This document shows, in pieces, positions 26,152 through 35,674 of a DNA stretch of 64,000 nt. Below the pieces are notes generated by a model that worked only from the letters and a program-made list of their open reading frames with translations, searched no databases and was not told the origin of the DNA. The stretch covers positions 496,001 through 560,000 of the forward strand of contig JAJEJD010000020.1 of NCBI GenBank assembly GCA_022828125.1, read 5' to 3'. Position 1 is the first letter of the stretch. Each line of letters opens with the position of its first letter. The stretch is from a bacterium (GTDB lineage: Bacteria > UBA8248). The position numbers and the translations under genes were made by a program.

Positions 26152-28243
26152 GCGCTGCGTCCTCGGCGTCGACGTCGGCGGGACGTTCACCGACTTCGCG
26201 CTCGTCCGCCTCTCGGACGGCAAGACGTGGTTTCTGAAGACGCCCTCGACCCCGGACGACCCGTCCCGGGCGATTGCGGCCGGCATTCCGGAGCTGTTGG
26301 ACCGTGCAGCCGCCGGCGCCGGGGACGTCCGCTACTTCGGCCACGGAACGACGGTCGCCACCAACGCGCTCATCACGGGGGACACGGCGGTCACGGGCCT
26401 CATCACCACGGAAGGGTTTCGCGACATCCTGGAGATCCGCCGCCAGCGCCAACCCCACAACTACGACATTCGGATGCCGAAGCCCCCGCCCCTCGTCGCG
26501 CGCCGCCTTAGGCGCGAGATCGGGGAGCGCACCTATCTCCTCGGGCCTTCCGACGTGCCGCCGGACCTCGAAGCGCTCGATGGAATCCTCGACGACTTCC
26601 GCCGCGAAGGCGTGGAGGCGGTGGCCGTCTGCTTCCTGCACAGCTACCACAATCCGGCCCACGAGGCCGCCGTCGCGGCCGCGGTGCGCGAGCGTCTTCC
26701 CGGTGCGTTCACCTGCGCATCCCACGAAGTCGTGGCCGAGTTCCGCGAGTACGAGAGGACAACGACCACCGTGCTGAACGCATCGCTGGGCCCGGTCGTG
26801 AGCCGCTATCTCGAGCGCCTCGGGGAACGGTCCCGCGCCCTGGGCATCGTGAGTCCGAAGATCCTCCAGTCCCACGGCGGCGTCGCCTCGCTTCGGGATG
26901 CGGGTGCGATGGCGGGCCGCTGCCTCATGTCGGGGCCGGCGGCGGGAGTCACCGGCGCGGGCTTTCTCGCCGGAAGGGCCGGGTGTCCGGACGTCATCAC
27001 CTTCGACGTCGGGGGAACGAGCACCGACGTCTGCCTCATCGAAGGCAACCGGCCGCTCGTCGCAAAGGAGCGGGAGGTGCGGGGGCATCCCATCCGCTTT
27101 CCGATGGTCGACGTGCATTCGGTGGGAGCCGGAGGGGGCAGCATCGCGCGCGTGGACACGGGCGGCTTCGTGCACGTGGGCCCCCGGAGCGCCGGCGCCG
27201 CGCCCGGCCCCGCCTGCTACGGCCTCGGGGGAACCGAGCCCACCGTGACCGACGCCAACGTCGTGCTCGGCCGCCTTTCCGGCGAATCCCTGCTGGGTGG
27301 CCGCATGAGCCTCCGTCCCGACCTCGCGCGCCGCGCAATCGCCGAGGAGGTGGCGGCCCCGATGGGGCTCGGGGTCGAAGAGGCGGCCGAAGCGGTGCTC
27401 ACCATCCTCAACGAGAACCTGGTTCAGGCGATACGCGTGATCTCGGTGGAGAAGGGTTTCGATCCGCGCCACTTCACCCTGGTGGCGTTCGGGGGGGCGG
27501 GGCCTCTCCTCGCCTCCGCGCTCGCCCGCGAGCTGGGCATGACCCGGGTCATGGTGCCGCCCGGACCGGGTCTCCTCTGCGCGCTCGGGCTCCTCGTCGC
27601 CGACGTGCGCTCGGATTTCAGCCTGACGCGGATCGCCGATCTCGAGGGAACCGGCGCCGCCGGCATCAACGCCACCTTCGCGGAGGTCGGGCAGCGAGCG
27701 CTCGAATGGTTCGACCGGGAGGAGGTGGAGCCCGGCGAGCGCACGGTGCAGCGCGCCATCGACATGCGCTACGTCGGACAGAGCCACGAGATCACGGTGG
27801 CGGTTCAGGAGCGGGAATTCGCCGACCACGACCTCCCGGCGCTGGTCGACGCTTTCCGGAGCGAGCACGAAAGAGTGTACGGCTACGCGCCGGACGCGCC
27901 GGTTCAACTCGTCACCTTTCGCGTCACCGCCCTCGCCCGGGTGACGGCGCCCCCGGTCGCGGGCGCCGCCGGGACGGGCGGCGACCTGCGCGTAGCGGAG
28001 CGAGGGAGGCGCCGGGTGCATTTTGCAGAGCTCGGCGGATTCGTCGATTGTCCGATCTACGCCCGGGAGGGCCTCCCCCGGGGCGCCGATCTCGAAGGCC
28101 CCGCGATCCTCGAGCAGATGGACTCGACGACCGTTGTGCTGCCCGGACAGGTCGCCCGCAGCGACGAGAAGGGCAACCTGAACCTCACGGTCGTGTCGGC
28201 CCCGCACAACGCAGGCAACGGTGGTAGCGGGGGGCTCGCATGA
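26141..28243 (+). CDS. hyuA: Hydantoinase A/5-oxoprolinase A-type subunit
   Basis: This 700-residue ATP-dependent partner of HyuB has the actin/hsp70-like nucleotide motif GVDVGGTFTDF (about 9-19), GHGTTVATNALI (about 68-79), MSGPAAGVTG and the second phosphate motif DVGGTSTD in the middle. Its ATG lies inside the last codons of hyuB (11-base overlap), so the two are coupled. The substrate (hydantoin, oxoproline, N-methylhydantoin) cannot be assigned from sequence alone. Base composition matches hyuB, supporting arrival as one unit. Confidence 0.93.
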   Translation: MAPERCVLGVDVGGTFTDFALVRLSDGKTWFLKTPSTPDDPSRAIAAGIPELLDRAAAGAGDVRYFGHGTTVATNALITGDTAVTGLITTEGFRDILEIRRQRQPHNYDIRMPKPPPLVARRLRREIGERTYLLGPSDVPPDLEALDGILDDFRREGVEAVAVCFLHSYHNPAHEAAVAAAVRERLPGAFTCASHEVVAEFREYERTTTTVLNASLGPVVSRYLERLGERSRALGIVSPKILQSHGGVASLRDAGAMAGRCLMSGPAAGVTGAGFLAGRAGCPDVITFDVGGTSTDVCLIEGNRPLVAKEREVRGHPIRFPMVDVHSVGAGGGSIARVDTGGFVHVGPRSAGAAPGPACYGLGGTEPTVTDANVVLGRLSGESLLGGRMSLRPDLARRAIAEEVAAPMGLGVEEAAEAVLTILNENLVQAIRVISVEKGFDPRHFTLVAFGGAGPLLASALARELGMTRVMVPPGPGLLCALGLLVADVRSDFSLTRIADLEGTGAAGINATFAEVGQRALEWFDREEVEPGERTVQRAIDMRYVGQSHEITVAVQEREFADHDLPALVDAFRSEHERVYGYAPDAPVQLVTFRVTALARVTAPPVAGAAGTGGDLRVAERGRRRVHFAELGGFVDCPIYAREGLPRGADLEGPAILEQMDSTTVVLPGQVARSDEKGNLNLTVVSAPHNAGNGGSGGLA

Positions 28244-28338
28244 CAGGGCCGAGAGAGACGGAAAGAGCATGAGCAAGGATTCGGAGCGATTCCAGTAACC
28301 TGCCTGCAGCGCCACAACCAAATTACCGATCTTGTCTG

Positions 28339-28378
28339 GTACTGAATAAATTCTTGTGAAATTTTCGCTATTCAGTAC
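28339..28378. repeat. Inverted repeat between convergent genes
   Basis: GTACTGAATA (28339-28348) and TATTCAGTAC (28369-28378) form a perfect ten-base inverted repeat around a 20-base AT-rich spacer. It lies between the ends of hyuA and the phosphosulfolactate-synthase gene, immediately before the latter's stop. It could be a transcription-end hairpin for both, or the scar of the element that brought the GC-rich genes. Confidence 0.5.
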
Positions 28379-28380
28379 TA

Positions 28381-29193
28381 TCAATCCGCAGATTCGAAAG
28401 CCCGCTCCGTCGGGCCAACCGAACTGAGGCCGCAGCGCAGGGCTTCGAGATTGAACGTCATCCAGGGAGGCACGTTCCCGATGTTCACGTCGGGGCCGAA
28501 TTCGGTGAGCAGGAATTTCTGGAGTTCGTAGATGACATTGTTCGTCGTGCCTTCGATCCACCAGCCGGGAAGCTCGAAAATCACCTTCCGCACGTCCATC
28601 TCCCCGCGGATCGAATCGATCAGAGCACGGTCGGCTTCGCCACCCGGCATGAGTTCCGCCGCCTCGAAGAGCACCACCGAGGCACCCGCCTCCATGCAGA
28701 TGTTCGCCTGGGAGATCAGTTCCGCCACGTCCTGCTTGCCGGTCTTGGAACCCACCTCGCCGTGCACCTCCAGCCCTGCATCTATTGCCGAGCGCACCAT
28801 CCGCTCCCTTTCGCCGTCTGTAAGAGAAACGCAGTTGTCTGAAATCTCTATCGCCTCGACCCCGTATTCCGCCGCCGCCTCGAAATAGGGCCCCACCCCG
28901 CCCCAGCCCTGCGTGGCGAAGATGTATTCGAGAAACTGCCCGCCGATGAAGGGCTTGACGTCGTGGCTCTTGAAGAGTTCGAGCTTCTCGCGGTAGTAAT
29001 CCTCGAGATAGAGGCGCGAAGTGCCCACCGCGATTTTGCCGAGATCGATGAACGGCCCGCTCATCCGGAGGAGTCCCCGGAGGTACTCGATGGTCTCCCC
29101 CTTGTCGATCATCATGGTGATCCCGCTGGTTCTGGGTTTTTCCATGCTGCGCTCTGCGGGCAGCGGAACGAAATCGAAGGCGAATCCGGCCAT
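28381..29193 (-). CDS. comA: Phosphosulfolactate synthase (ComA) family protein
   Basis: This 270-residue TIM-barrel protein belongs to the ComA family. The founding enzyme adds sulfite to phosphoenolpyruvate to make phosphosulfolactate for coenzyme M and other sulfonates. Family features are KPRTSGITMMIDKG near residue 20, DLGKIAVGTS (about 51-60), GGQFLEYI (about 84), EISDN (about 115) and GEVGSK (about 147). Bacterial homologues outside coenzyme M makers are often uncharacterised, so sulfolactate synthesis is an inference. It lies close to sulfotransferase genes. GAGTT precedes the ATG weakly. Confidence 0.85.
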   Translation of the reverse strand: MAGFAFDFVPLPAERSMEKPRTSGITMMIDKGETIEYLRGLLRMSGPFIDLGKIAVGTSRLYLEDYYREKLELFKSHDVKPFIGGQFLEYIFATQGWGGVGPYFEAAAEYGVEAIEISDNCVSLTDGERERMVRSAIDAGLEVHGEVGSKTGKQDVAELISQANICMEAGASVVLFEAAELMPGGEADRALIDSIRGEMDVRKVIFELPGWWIEGTTNNVIYELQKFLLTEFGPDVNIGNVPPWMTFNLEALRCGLSSVGPTERAFESAD

Positions 29194-29296
29194 CTGAGAA
29201 CTCCTTTCAGGCTCGTTTCTATTGATGAGGAACCGGAGCTTCAGTTAATCGCATCGCCCGCGCTGTTGCAAGGATGGAAAGCGAGCGAGTTTCTCG

Positions 29297-29568
29297 GGGT
29301 TGTGTTGAAAACCCCTTGCGGGTCGGTCTGGATCCCACCGTAGGGGCCGCCCCTCTCGACTGGAAAAGCAACCCCCCCTACCCCCCCTTGTCAGGGGGGC
29401 AAGAAAAAACAAAAGCCCCTCTACGGGCGGCCGGCATCGCCTTTTTTTACCCCCCTGACAAGGGGGGGTAGGGGGGGTTGCTTTCAAAGAGGGAGGTCGG
29501 GGGTTCGCGCGAAAGCGGCCTTCCCCCTAAAGGCAATATCCCCCGACGAGGGCTTTTTCAACAACCCC
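29297..29568. repeat. Intergenic element with shared terminal inverted repeats (1)
   Basis: The left end is GGGGTTGTGTTGAAAACCCC (29297-29316) and the right end GGCTTTTTCAACAACCCC (29551-29568): degenerate copies, in opposite orientation, of the terminal repeat found on the other elements listed here. It fills most of the gap between the comA and sulfotransferase genes and encodes nothing visible. It contains the C-rich long inverted repeat listed next. Confidence 0.65.
29365..29485. repeat. C-rich long inverted repeat, copy 1
   Basis: A left arm of C-runs around CTTGTCAGGGGGG (29366-29400) pairs with a right arm CCCCCTGACAAGGGGGGG (from 29450) across a 50-base centre containing CAAGAAAAAACAAAAGCC. 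A nearly complete second copy is at 58801-58921 and a shortened one at 35822-35870. Transcribed, it would form a very stable hairpin. Confidence 0.7.
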
Positions 29569-29727
29569 GTGCCGTTCCCCCTCATTCGATGATGAGCCTT
29601 ACCAGATTAGGCTCCGGGCGGGTGCGCCCGTATAATGCGCCTACACGCCATGCGATCGAGAGCAGGAGAGAGAATCGTAATACTCGCCCGAGCGGAGAAA
29701 CGCTCAAGAATCCACCAAGGAGGAAAC

Positions 29728-30741
29728 ATGCCGGATTTTTCCAGACCCGTATTCATCGTCAGCGCTCCCCGGTCGGGTTCGACCCTGTTCCGGCTTATTC
29801 TGGACGCCCACCCGCGCCTGGCGGTGCCCTCCCCCGCCTGGCTGTATGAAATGGTCTACCCCTATCTCTACAGCTATGGCGACCTCTCAAGCCTGGAGAA
29901 CCTCTCCTCGCTCGCCGAGGATATCTTCGAGAGCCCCTTCATCAAGAACATGAAGCTAGACATCACGCCCGAAGACCTCGTTTCCGCCGCTGCCGAACCT
30001 ACCTTCCGGGGGCTTTACGACGCGCTTCACCGCCACTACGCCGCGCGCACGGGAAAGGAGCGGTGGGGCGAGAAATCCCCCCGCAATTCGTTCTGGATGG
30101 AGGAGATCAAGGCGGATTTCCCGGATGCGCAATTCGTCCACATCGTGCGCGACGGACGCGACATGGCGATCGACATCGCCGACTCGCCCGAAATGCTGCC
30201 CGAGAACATATATTCGGGCGCCCACGTCTGGAAGGACTTCACGGGCGCGGCGCACGCGTCGGGAAAACGCATGGGGGAATCGGATTACTACGTCATCCGT
30301 TACGAGGACTTGTGCGCAGAGCCCGAGAGCGAACTCAAGAAACTGTGCGAATTTTTGGGCGAGGACTTCGACGGACAGATGCTGGCCCACCACGAGACGG
30401 AATCTTCCAAGAACTGGAGTGCGCTCCCCAACCACGTGAAGAGCGGGCGGCCCATCTCCACGCAATACTGCGAGATGTACAAGACGCGCCTGCCCGCGGA
30501 CGACGTGTCCGCGCTCGAAGAAGTGATGGGAGAGTTGCTCGTCGAGTTCGGCTACCCGGTGGGCGGGAGCGCGAAGCCCATCCCGGAAAAATTCGCGGCC
30601 CAGTTGATGGAGAGCGAGATGATCTCAGCCCCCCGCGTGATCGCCTACCGCAAATGGCACGCCGACCGGCGGCGCGAGCGGCTCGAAGGGGGCGTCTGGA
30701 AGCTCGAAGAGAGAAAATCCCTCCTGCGCTCTCTTTGCTGA
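29728..30741 (+). CDS. Sulfotransferase family protein (paralogue 1)
   Basis: This 337-residue enzyme of the PAPS-dependent sulfotransferase fold has the 5'-phosphosulfate loop SAPRSGSTL (12-20) and the 3'-phosphate motif HIVRDGRDMAIDIADS (about 139-154). It would move a sulfuryl group to a hydroxyl or amine of an unknown acceptor. It is closely similar along its whole length to the protein at 42903-43916, which is also 337 residues, so the two are a duplicated pair. AAGGAGG lies five bases before the ATG at 29728. Confidence 0.9.
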   Translation: MPDFSRPVFIVSAPRSGSTLFRLILDAHPRLAVPSPAWLYEMVYPYLYSYGDLSSLENLSSLAEDIFESPFIKNMKLDITPEDLVSAAAEPTFRGLYDALHRHYAARTGKERWGEKSPRNSFWMEEIKADFPDAQFVHIVRDGRDMAIDIADSPEMLPENIYSGAHVWKDFTGAAHASGKRMGESDYYVIRYEDLCAEPESELKKLCEFLGEDFDGQMLAHHETESSKNWSALPNHVKSGRPISTQYCEMYKTRLPADDVSALEEVMGELLVEFGYPVGGSAKPIPEKFAAQLMESEMISAPRVIAYRKWHADRRRERLEGGVWKLEERKSLLRSLC

Positions 30742-30823
30742 CGGCGGGAGGCGGCTGGTGAACCGAAGCCTCCAGCCCTGCTGAAAACAAGCAAGACGAC
30801 GACTCGCGATGCCCGGACCTGAC

Positions 30824-31021
30824 GGGGTTGCTGAAAAAGCCCTCCTCGGTCGGAATCGGCCACCACCGTCATTCCGGCGAAAGCCGGAATGACGAACGAA
30901 TACCACGCCCGTTGTAGGGGCGGTTCGCGAACCGCCCCTACGGTTGGTAGCACTCCCATGAAGATGGTCCTGACCGGCCCCATGCGCTGAATCACGGAAT
31001 CAAGACTTTTCCAACAGCCCC
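30824..31021. repeat. Intergenic element with shared terminal inverted repeats (2)
   Basis: The left end is GGGGTTGCTGAAAAAGCCC (30824-30842) and the right end AGACTTTTCCAACAGCCCC (31003-31021). Inside are two perfect palindromes shared with other elements: the CATTCCGGC/GCCGGAATG type (30868-30893) and the GTAGGGGCGGTTCG/CGAACCGCCCCTAC type (30914-30941). No gene is seen between 30742 and 31235 apart from the leader of the next gene. Confidence 0.7.
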
Positions 31022-31235
31022 AAATAAGCCGCGCTTGTGCCCCCTTCTTGGATTCTCTATGATGACGGCCATCCAAATACCACTTGAGGCATACGCCGTT
31101 TGAGGAAAACCGGCTTGCTCATTTTACCTTTGTCTCGCGGCTCGTCCGTTGCGCGGCGAGAAACCACGAATAACAGGAGCCGAATACACGGAATCGAAAC
31201 ATAATCTGGGAAAACCTGCTCATGGAGGAAACCCG

Positions 31236-32216
31236 ATGTCCAAGATCATGAAATGCATCATCGCCTTTGGTGTTCTGGTATCCGTGGGGTTCGTCGATTC
31301 AGCCCCGGTTGAAGCGGCCTATCCCGAGCGCGCCATCAACTACATCGTCGCCTACAGGGTCGGCGGCGGCTCGGACAGGACGTCGCGCGCCTTCGTTCCC
31401 TTCTTGGAAAAGCACCTGGGCAAGGGCGCCAAGATCGCCATCATCAACAAGCCCGGCGCGGGCGGCAACATCGGGTTCAACGCGATTGCGAACGCCAAGC
31501 CCGACGGCTACACCATCGGCATGACGAACTTCCCCCAGGCCATCGTCGGCCCCATCATGGGGAAGGTGAAATACACCATCAAGGACTTCGACTTCCTGGG
31601 CAACGTGAACAGGGGGCCGACGACGTTCGCCGTGCTCAAGACAAGCAAGTACAAAACGCTGGCCGACCTCATGGCCGACGTCAAGAAGAACCCCGGCAAA
31701 ATCTCGATAGGCATGGCGGCCCTCAGCAGCGTCCACAGCATCGGGACCAGCAAGTTCATGGTCAAGACGGGACTCAAATTCAACAAGGTGCCCTTCGGCG
31801 GCGGCGGCCCCGCGCGCAACGCCCTGCTCGGCGACCACGTTCCGGTGCTGGCGATCTCGATGTCGGCCATCGCGAAATTCAGGGACAAGGTCAACATCCT
31901 CGCGCAGGCGGCGCCCGAGCGGGTGGCCATCGGCTCCTGGGTCCCGACGTTCAAGGAGCAAGGCGTGGACATCACCAACTTCGTCTATCGCCCCGTGGCC
32001 GCTCCCAAGGGCGTGCCGGCGCCCATACTGGCGAAGCTGCGCGCCGCCTTCAAAAAGGCGATCGCAGACCCGGGATTCCTGAAAGTGGCGAAGAAGCAGA
32101 AAATCGCAGTGGAATACACGAGTGGGGAAGATATGGCGAAGGTTGCCAACGATTCTCACATGGCGCACGAGCAGCTCTGGAAGACGAATCCCTGGATGAA
32201 GAAGAAAAAGAAATAA
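31236..32216 (+). CDS. tctC: Tripartite tricarboxylate transporter substrate-binding protein
   Basis: This 326-residue periplasmic receptor of the TctC/Bug family has a signal peptide at 1-28 (cut after an A-x-A, EAAYPER following) and the family segment INKPGAGGNIG (about 71-81). These receptors bind carboxylates and hand them to the TctAB permease, whose genes follow at 33.6-35.6 kb after an intervening hydrolase. The frame is open 29 codons further upstream, but GGAGG and the signal peptide fix the start at 31236. The ligand is unknown. Confidence 0.92.
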   Translation: MSKIMKCIIAFGVLVSVGFVDSAPVEAAYPERAINYIVAYRVGGGSDRTSRAFVPFLEKHLGKGAKIAIINKPGAGGNIGFNAIANAKPDGYTIGMTNFPQAIVGPIMGKVKYTIKDFDFLGNVNRGPTTFAVLKTSKYKTLADLMADVKKNPGKISIGMAALSSVHSIGTSKFMVKTGLKFNKVPFGGGGPARNALLGDHVPVLAISMSAIAKFRDKVNILAQAAPERVAIGSWVPTFKEQGVDITNFVYRPVAAPKGVPAPILAKLRAAFKKAIADPGFLKVAKKQKIAVEYTSGEDMAKVANDSHMAHEQLWKTNPWMKKKKK

Positions 32217-32294
32217 GAACGGTCCGGGTCTTCATGTAAGCGAGGGCGCAGAACCGCGAGCAGCCCGAGGGCGCGATCAGCCAATGCGCCATAA

Positions 32295-32735
32295 GGGGCT
32301 GTTGAAAAGGCTCCGATGAAGAAGAGTTTGACACGAGCAAGGAGCGAGCGATTGTGTTTTGGTAGGGACAGGTCGCGACCTGTCCGGTCGCCATTCGAGT
32401 AAGGACGTGTAGGGGTCACCGGTCGGGATTGACCCACCGCGCGGCATCGGGCTTCGCAGAACCCTTGACGCCCTCATCCCGGGCAAGCGGCCCCAAACCC
32501 TCATCCTGAGTAGGCGCGCAAGCGCCGTATCGAAGGATGGGGGGCGCATCTCTGTGGCGGGCGTGAACTTCGCCCTTCGATACGCCGCCTTCGGCGGCTA
32601 CTCAGGATGAGGAAGGTGGGGAGGCGGAGCTTGTCCCGAGCGAAGTCGAGGGGCCGCTACTCAGGGTGAGGCGGAGCGGTGAGTTGCGCAGGACGAGGAG
32701 GAGAATTGCGCCACATCGGGTTTTTCAACAACCCC
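32295..32735. repeat. Intergenic element with shared terminal inverted repeats (3)
   Basis: The left end is GGGGCTGTTGAAAAGGC (32295-32311) and the right end GGGTTTTTCAACAACCCC (32718-32735). Nested inside are a palindrome of the TAGGGACAGG/CCTGTCC type (32362-32385) and two facing copies of the TTCGATACGSCG...CTACTCAGGATGAG repeat (32500-32541 and 32573-32612). Short frames across this stretch are not convincing genes. Confidence 0.7.
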
Positions 32736-32754
32736 ATAAGGTCGGGTGAAAGGT

Positions 32755-33537
32755 ATGCCGCATATCAACGTCTCGGGAGTCGACCTCCACTATGTCGAGG
32801 AGGGCGAGGGGAAACCCGTATTCTTTCTTCACGGGAATGCGGGTTCGGGGCGCGTGTGGCGCAAAATCACGCCCGAATTCAAAAAGCGCTACCGCGCCAT
32901 CGCGCACGACCGCCAGGGGTTCGGTGATTCCGAGAAAAACGAGACGGGCGATTTCTCGCCGCGCGGATTCGCAGGGGAACTGGCGCGCCTGATGGACGCC
33001 TTGGGCGTCGAGCGGGCCCACGTCTGCGGACTCTCCATGGGCGGCATGATCGCCCAGTGCTTCGCTCTCGATCATCCAGACAGGTTGGACGGGCTGGTGC
33101 TCGTGGGGACGATGCCCGACCGGACGGGGCGCAACGTCCCCGAGACGCTGGCCGAACTGGAGCGGGACGGATGGCCCGCCGTCGCGGATCGTCTCATCCA
33201 TCACTGGTTCCGTCCGGGCAGCGATGAGGCGGACGTTACGGAAGCATATGAGATCGCCCTGCAATCGCCGCAGAAATTCCGCGAACTCACGGTCACCGCG
33301 CTCGGGACGTTCGACATCAAGGCGGAACTCCCCGGCATCGAGGCCCCGACGCTCATCCTGAACGGCGAGGCGGACGTCACCAACGTGATGGCCCACGCAG
33401 AAATCATGAATGAAGGAATCCCGGGTTCGCGCCTCATCAGGATTCCCGACTGCGGACACCTGATCCCGATTGAAAGACCCGAGGCGTTCTGCCGGCACAC
33501 GCTCGGGTTCCTGGCCGAGGTCGACGCCATGTCGTAG
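32755..33537 (+). CDS. Alpha/beta-fold hydrolase
   Basis: This hydrolase of about 260 residues is in the class of haloalkane dehalogenase/3-oxoadipate enol-lactonase proteins. It has oxyanion-hole HGNAGSG (about 25-31), nucleophile GLSMGG (about 91-96), an acid in LNGEADVTN and histidine in CGHLIP. It sits between tctC and tctB, so it may process the imported compound or an ester of it. A GTG three codons upstream is an alternative start; neither has a strong ribosome site. The gene begins right after a repeat element. Confidence 0.85.
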   Translation: MPHINVSGVDLHYVEEGEGKPVFFLHGNAGSGRVWRKITPEFKKRYRAIAHDRQGFGDSEKNETGDFSPRGFAGELARLMDALGVERAHVCGLSMGGMIAQCFALDHPDRLDGLVLVGTMPDRTGRNVPETLAELERDGWPAVADRLIHHWFRPGSDEADVTEAYEIALQSPQKFRELTVTALGTFDIKAELPGIEAPTLILNGEADVTNVMAHAEIMNEGIPGSRLIRIPDCGHLIPIERPEAFCRHTLGFLAEVDAMS

Positions 33538-33608
33538 CAAGAAAAAGGCGCTTTGAAGTTTCGGCCTCATACGAGTTGTCCCTGGCTACACTCGCGGGGG
33601 AAGCGCAC

Positions 33609-34049
33609 GTGTTCCAGAACCATGACAGGGTCGCCTCCGTAATTTTCTTCCTTGCGACGACCTTCCTCTACTACCACGCCGGGAGTTTTCCCGAAGAGGC
33701 AGCCTTCTACCCACGTATGGTCATCGGCTTGATGGTCATTCTCTCCGTCCTCATGTTCGTGAAGTCATGGCTGAAAACCGGGCGGAGCAGGACCTTCGAG
33801 CCGTTCTTCATCCACCACAAAAGATTCCTCCTGAGCACCCTCATGGCCTTGGCCTACATCGCGGGCGTGCAGTATCTCGGCTACTACAGCGCCTCGCTGG
33901 TTTTCATTCCCGCCGCAGCCTGGGCGCTGGGCTACCGGAACAGGTTCGTCATGGCGGGCACCACGGTCTGCTATCTCCTGTTCATCTTCGTGGTGTTCGA
34001 CCAGCTCTTCGACCGCCCGCTCACGCAGGAATTTTTCCTGCGCCACTAA
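33609..34049 (+). CDS. tctB: Tripartite tricarboxylate transporter small membrane subunit
   Basis: This protein of about 146 residues has four hydrophobic segments, as in TctB small subunits: residues about 10-25, 40-60, 75-100 and 110-132. It partners TctA in the inner membrane. The frame is open from a TTG at 33576, but GTG 33609 is preceded by a G-run ribosome site and fits the family length. The next gene, tctA, begins 67 bases later. Confidence 0.82.
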   Translation: MFQNHDRVASVIFFLATTFLYYHAGSFPEEAAFYPRMVIGLMVILSVLMFVKSWLKTGRSRTFEPFFIHHKRFLLSTLMALAYIAGVQYLGYYSASLVFIPAAAWALGYRNRFVMAGTTVCYLLFIFVVFDQLFDRPLTQEFFLRH

Positions 34050-34116
34050 GGGGGAGTGAAAGCATGGCGCATGAACACCGGTCTGGCCCCAAACGCCGAG
34101 CCAGGGGAATGAAACC

Positions 34117-35643
34117 TTGATTGAGCCTTTCTACAATTCCCTGTGGGTCATCCTCGAGTGGCAGAACATCCTCGCCATGCTCGTGGGGGTGATCGGCGGC
34201 ATCATCTTCGGCGCGATTCCGGGCCTGACGGCGACGATGGGCATCGCCCTCTTGATCCCCCTCACTTTCGGCATGTCCCCGCTCATGGCGCTGGGGATGA
34301 TGGCCGGCATCCACAACGGGGGCTCCTACGGCGGCGCCATCCCTGCCGTCCTGCTGCGCATTCCGGGCACGCCGGGCGCCATCGCCACCACGTTCGACGG
34401 CTACCCGATGGCCCAGCAGGGCTTGGCGGAACGGGCGCTCAAGATCGCCTGCGTCTCCTCGGCGGTGGGCGGCATGGTGAGCGCCGTATCGCTGATGACG
34501 CTTTCCCCGCCCCTTGCGGAATTCGCCCTGGCCTTCGGTCCGCCCGAGATCTTCTGGATCAGCCTGTTCGGCCTCTCCAGCATCGCCGTCCTGCTGGGCT
34601 CGGACCCGATCAAGGGCTTGATGGCCTCCTGCGTCGGACTGCTCCTCGGAATGGTGGGCCTCGACCACGTAACCGGATATGAGCGCTTCACCTTCGACAC
34701 GCTCGAGCTCTCGGGCGGGCTGCAGCTCATCGTCATCATGGTCGGTGTGTACGCGCTGCCGCCTGCGTTCCAGATGGCCGAGCGCGCTGTCATGACCGGC
34801 GTGAAATCCAAAGACCTCGAATTCGAGGGCAAGTCCGACATGGCGAACTGGCCGTGGATGCAGATTTTCCCCGCCTGGGTCCGCGCGAACGTCATCGGGA
34901 TCATCATCGGGATTCTCCCCGGCGTCGGGGGCGTCGTCGGCGCATTCGTCGCCTACAACGAAACCAAGCGCTCATCGAAAGACCCCGAGAGTTTCGGCAA
35001 GGGAAACCCCGTGGGCGTCGCCGTGGCCGAATGCGCCAACAACGCCGACAACGCCGCCGCCATGATCCCGGCGCTCACCCTGGGGGTTCCCGGCAGCGGG
35101 CTGGCCGCCCTGATACTGGCGGGCCTGCTGATTCATGGACTCGAACCCGGCCCGCGCCTGTTCAAGGAAGCGCCCGACGTGGTGTACGGCTACATGTGGG
35201 CGATGCTGTTCACCTCCGCTTCGTTGTTCGTGTTCGGCGGCATCATCGCGACGAAGCTGTTCGCCAACATCCTCCGGCTGGCGCAGGTGCAACTGATGCC
35301 GGTCATCATCGCGCTGACGGTGGTGGGCATCTATTCGTTCGAGAACAGCATCTTCAACGTCTACCTGATGCTGGGGTTCGGCCTGTTCGGCTACGCGATG
35401 GAGCGGCTGAAGTTCCCCATCGCCCCTTTGATTCTCGGCCTCATCCTGGGGCCCAAGGTGGAGTTCAACTTAAGGGTCGCGCTCCGGCTGTCGCAGGATG
35501 ACTGGTCGATCCTGTGGACGCGGCCGATCAGCATCGCCCTCATCATATTGACCGCGCTCGTACTCGCGTATCCGCTGATTTCCGCCCTCCTCCGCAGGAA
35601 CAGGGAGAGGCCGGAAGAGGAGTTCGCCCTGGGGGAGGAATGA
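34117..35643 (+). CDS. tctA: Tripartite tricarboxylate transporter large permease
   Basis: This 508-residue TctA permease has about 11-12 membrane helices. Family signatures are GIHNGGSYGGAIPAVLLRIPGTPG (shortened here: GGSYGG, about 67-72) near the N-terminus, PGVGGVVGAF (about 268-277) and NNADNAAAMIPALTLG shortly after. It imports carboxylates delivered by the TctC receptor, using the ion gradient. The start is TTG, because the nearby ATG is out of frame. AGGGGA lies upstream at good distance. Confidence 0.93.
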   Translation: MIEPFYNSLWVILEWQNILAMLVGVIGGIIFGAIPGLTATMGIALLIPLTFGMSPLMALGMMAGIHNGGSYGGAIPAVLLRIPGTPGAIATTFDGYPMAQQGLAERALKIACVSSAVGGMVSAVSLMTLSPPLAEFALAFGPPEIFWISLFGLSSIAVLLGSDPIKGLMASCVGLLLGMVGLDHVTGYERFTFDTLELSGGLQLIVIMVGVYALPPAFQMAERAVMTGVKSKDLEFEGKSDMANWPWMQIFPAWVRANVIGIIIGILPGVGGVVGAFVAYNETKRSSKDPESFGKGNPVGVAVAECANNADNAAAMIPALTLGVPGSGLAALILAGLLIHGLEPGPRLFKEAPDVVYGYMWAMLFTSASLFVFGGIIATKLFANILRLAQVQLMPVIIALTVVGIYSFENSIFNVYLMLGFGLFGYAMERLKFPIAPLILGLILGPKVEFNLRVALRLSQDDWSILWTRPISIALIILTALVLAYPLISALLRRNRERPEEEFALGEE

Positions 35644-35674
35644 TACGGGCCGTCCGCTTAAAACAGGGAAAGGA

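Noticed and set aside
25763-28561. A 932-codon open frame on the minus strand
   Set aside because: It lies antisense to hyuB/hyuA, whose motifs are clear. Long antisense frames are expected in very GC-rich coding DNA, and its translation is low-complexity Arg/Gly/His-rich.
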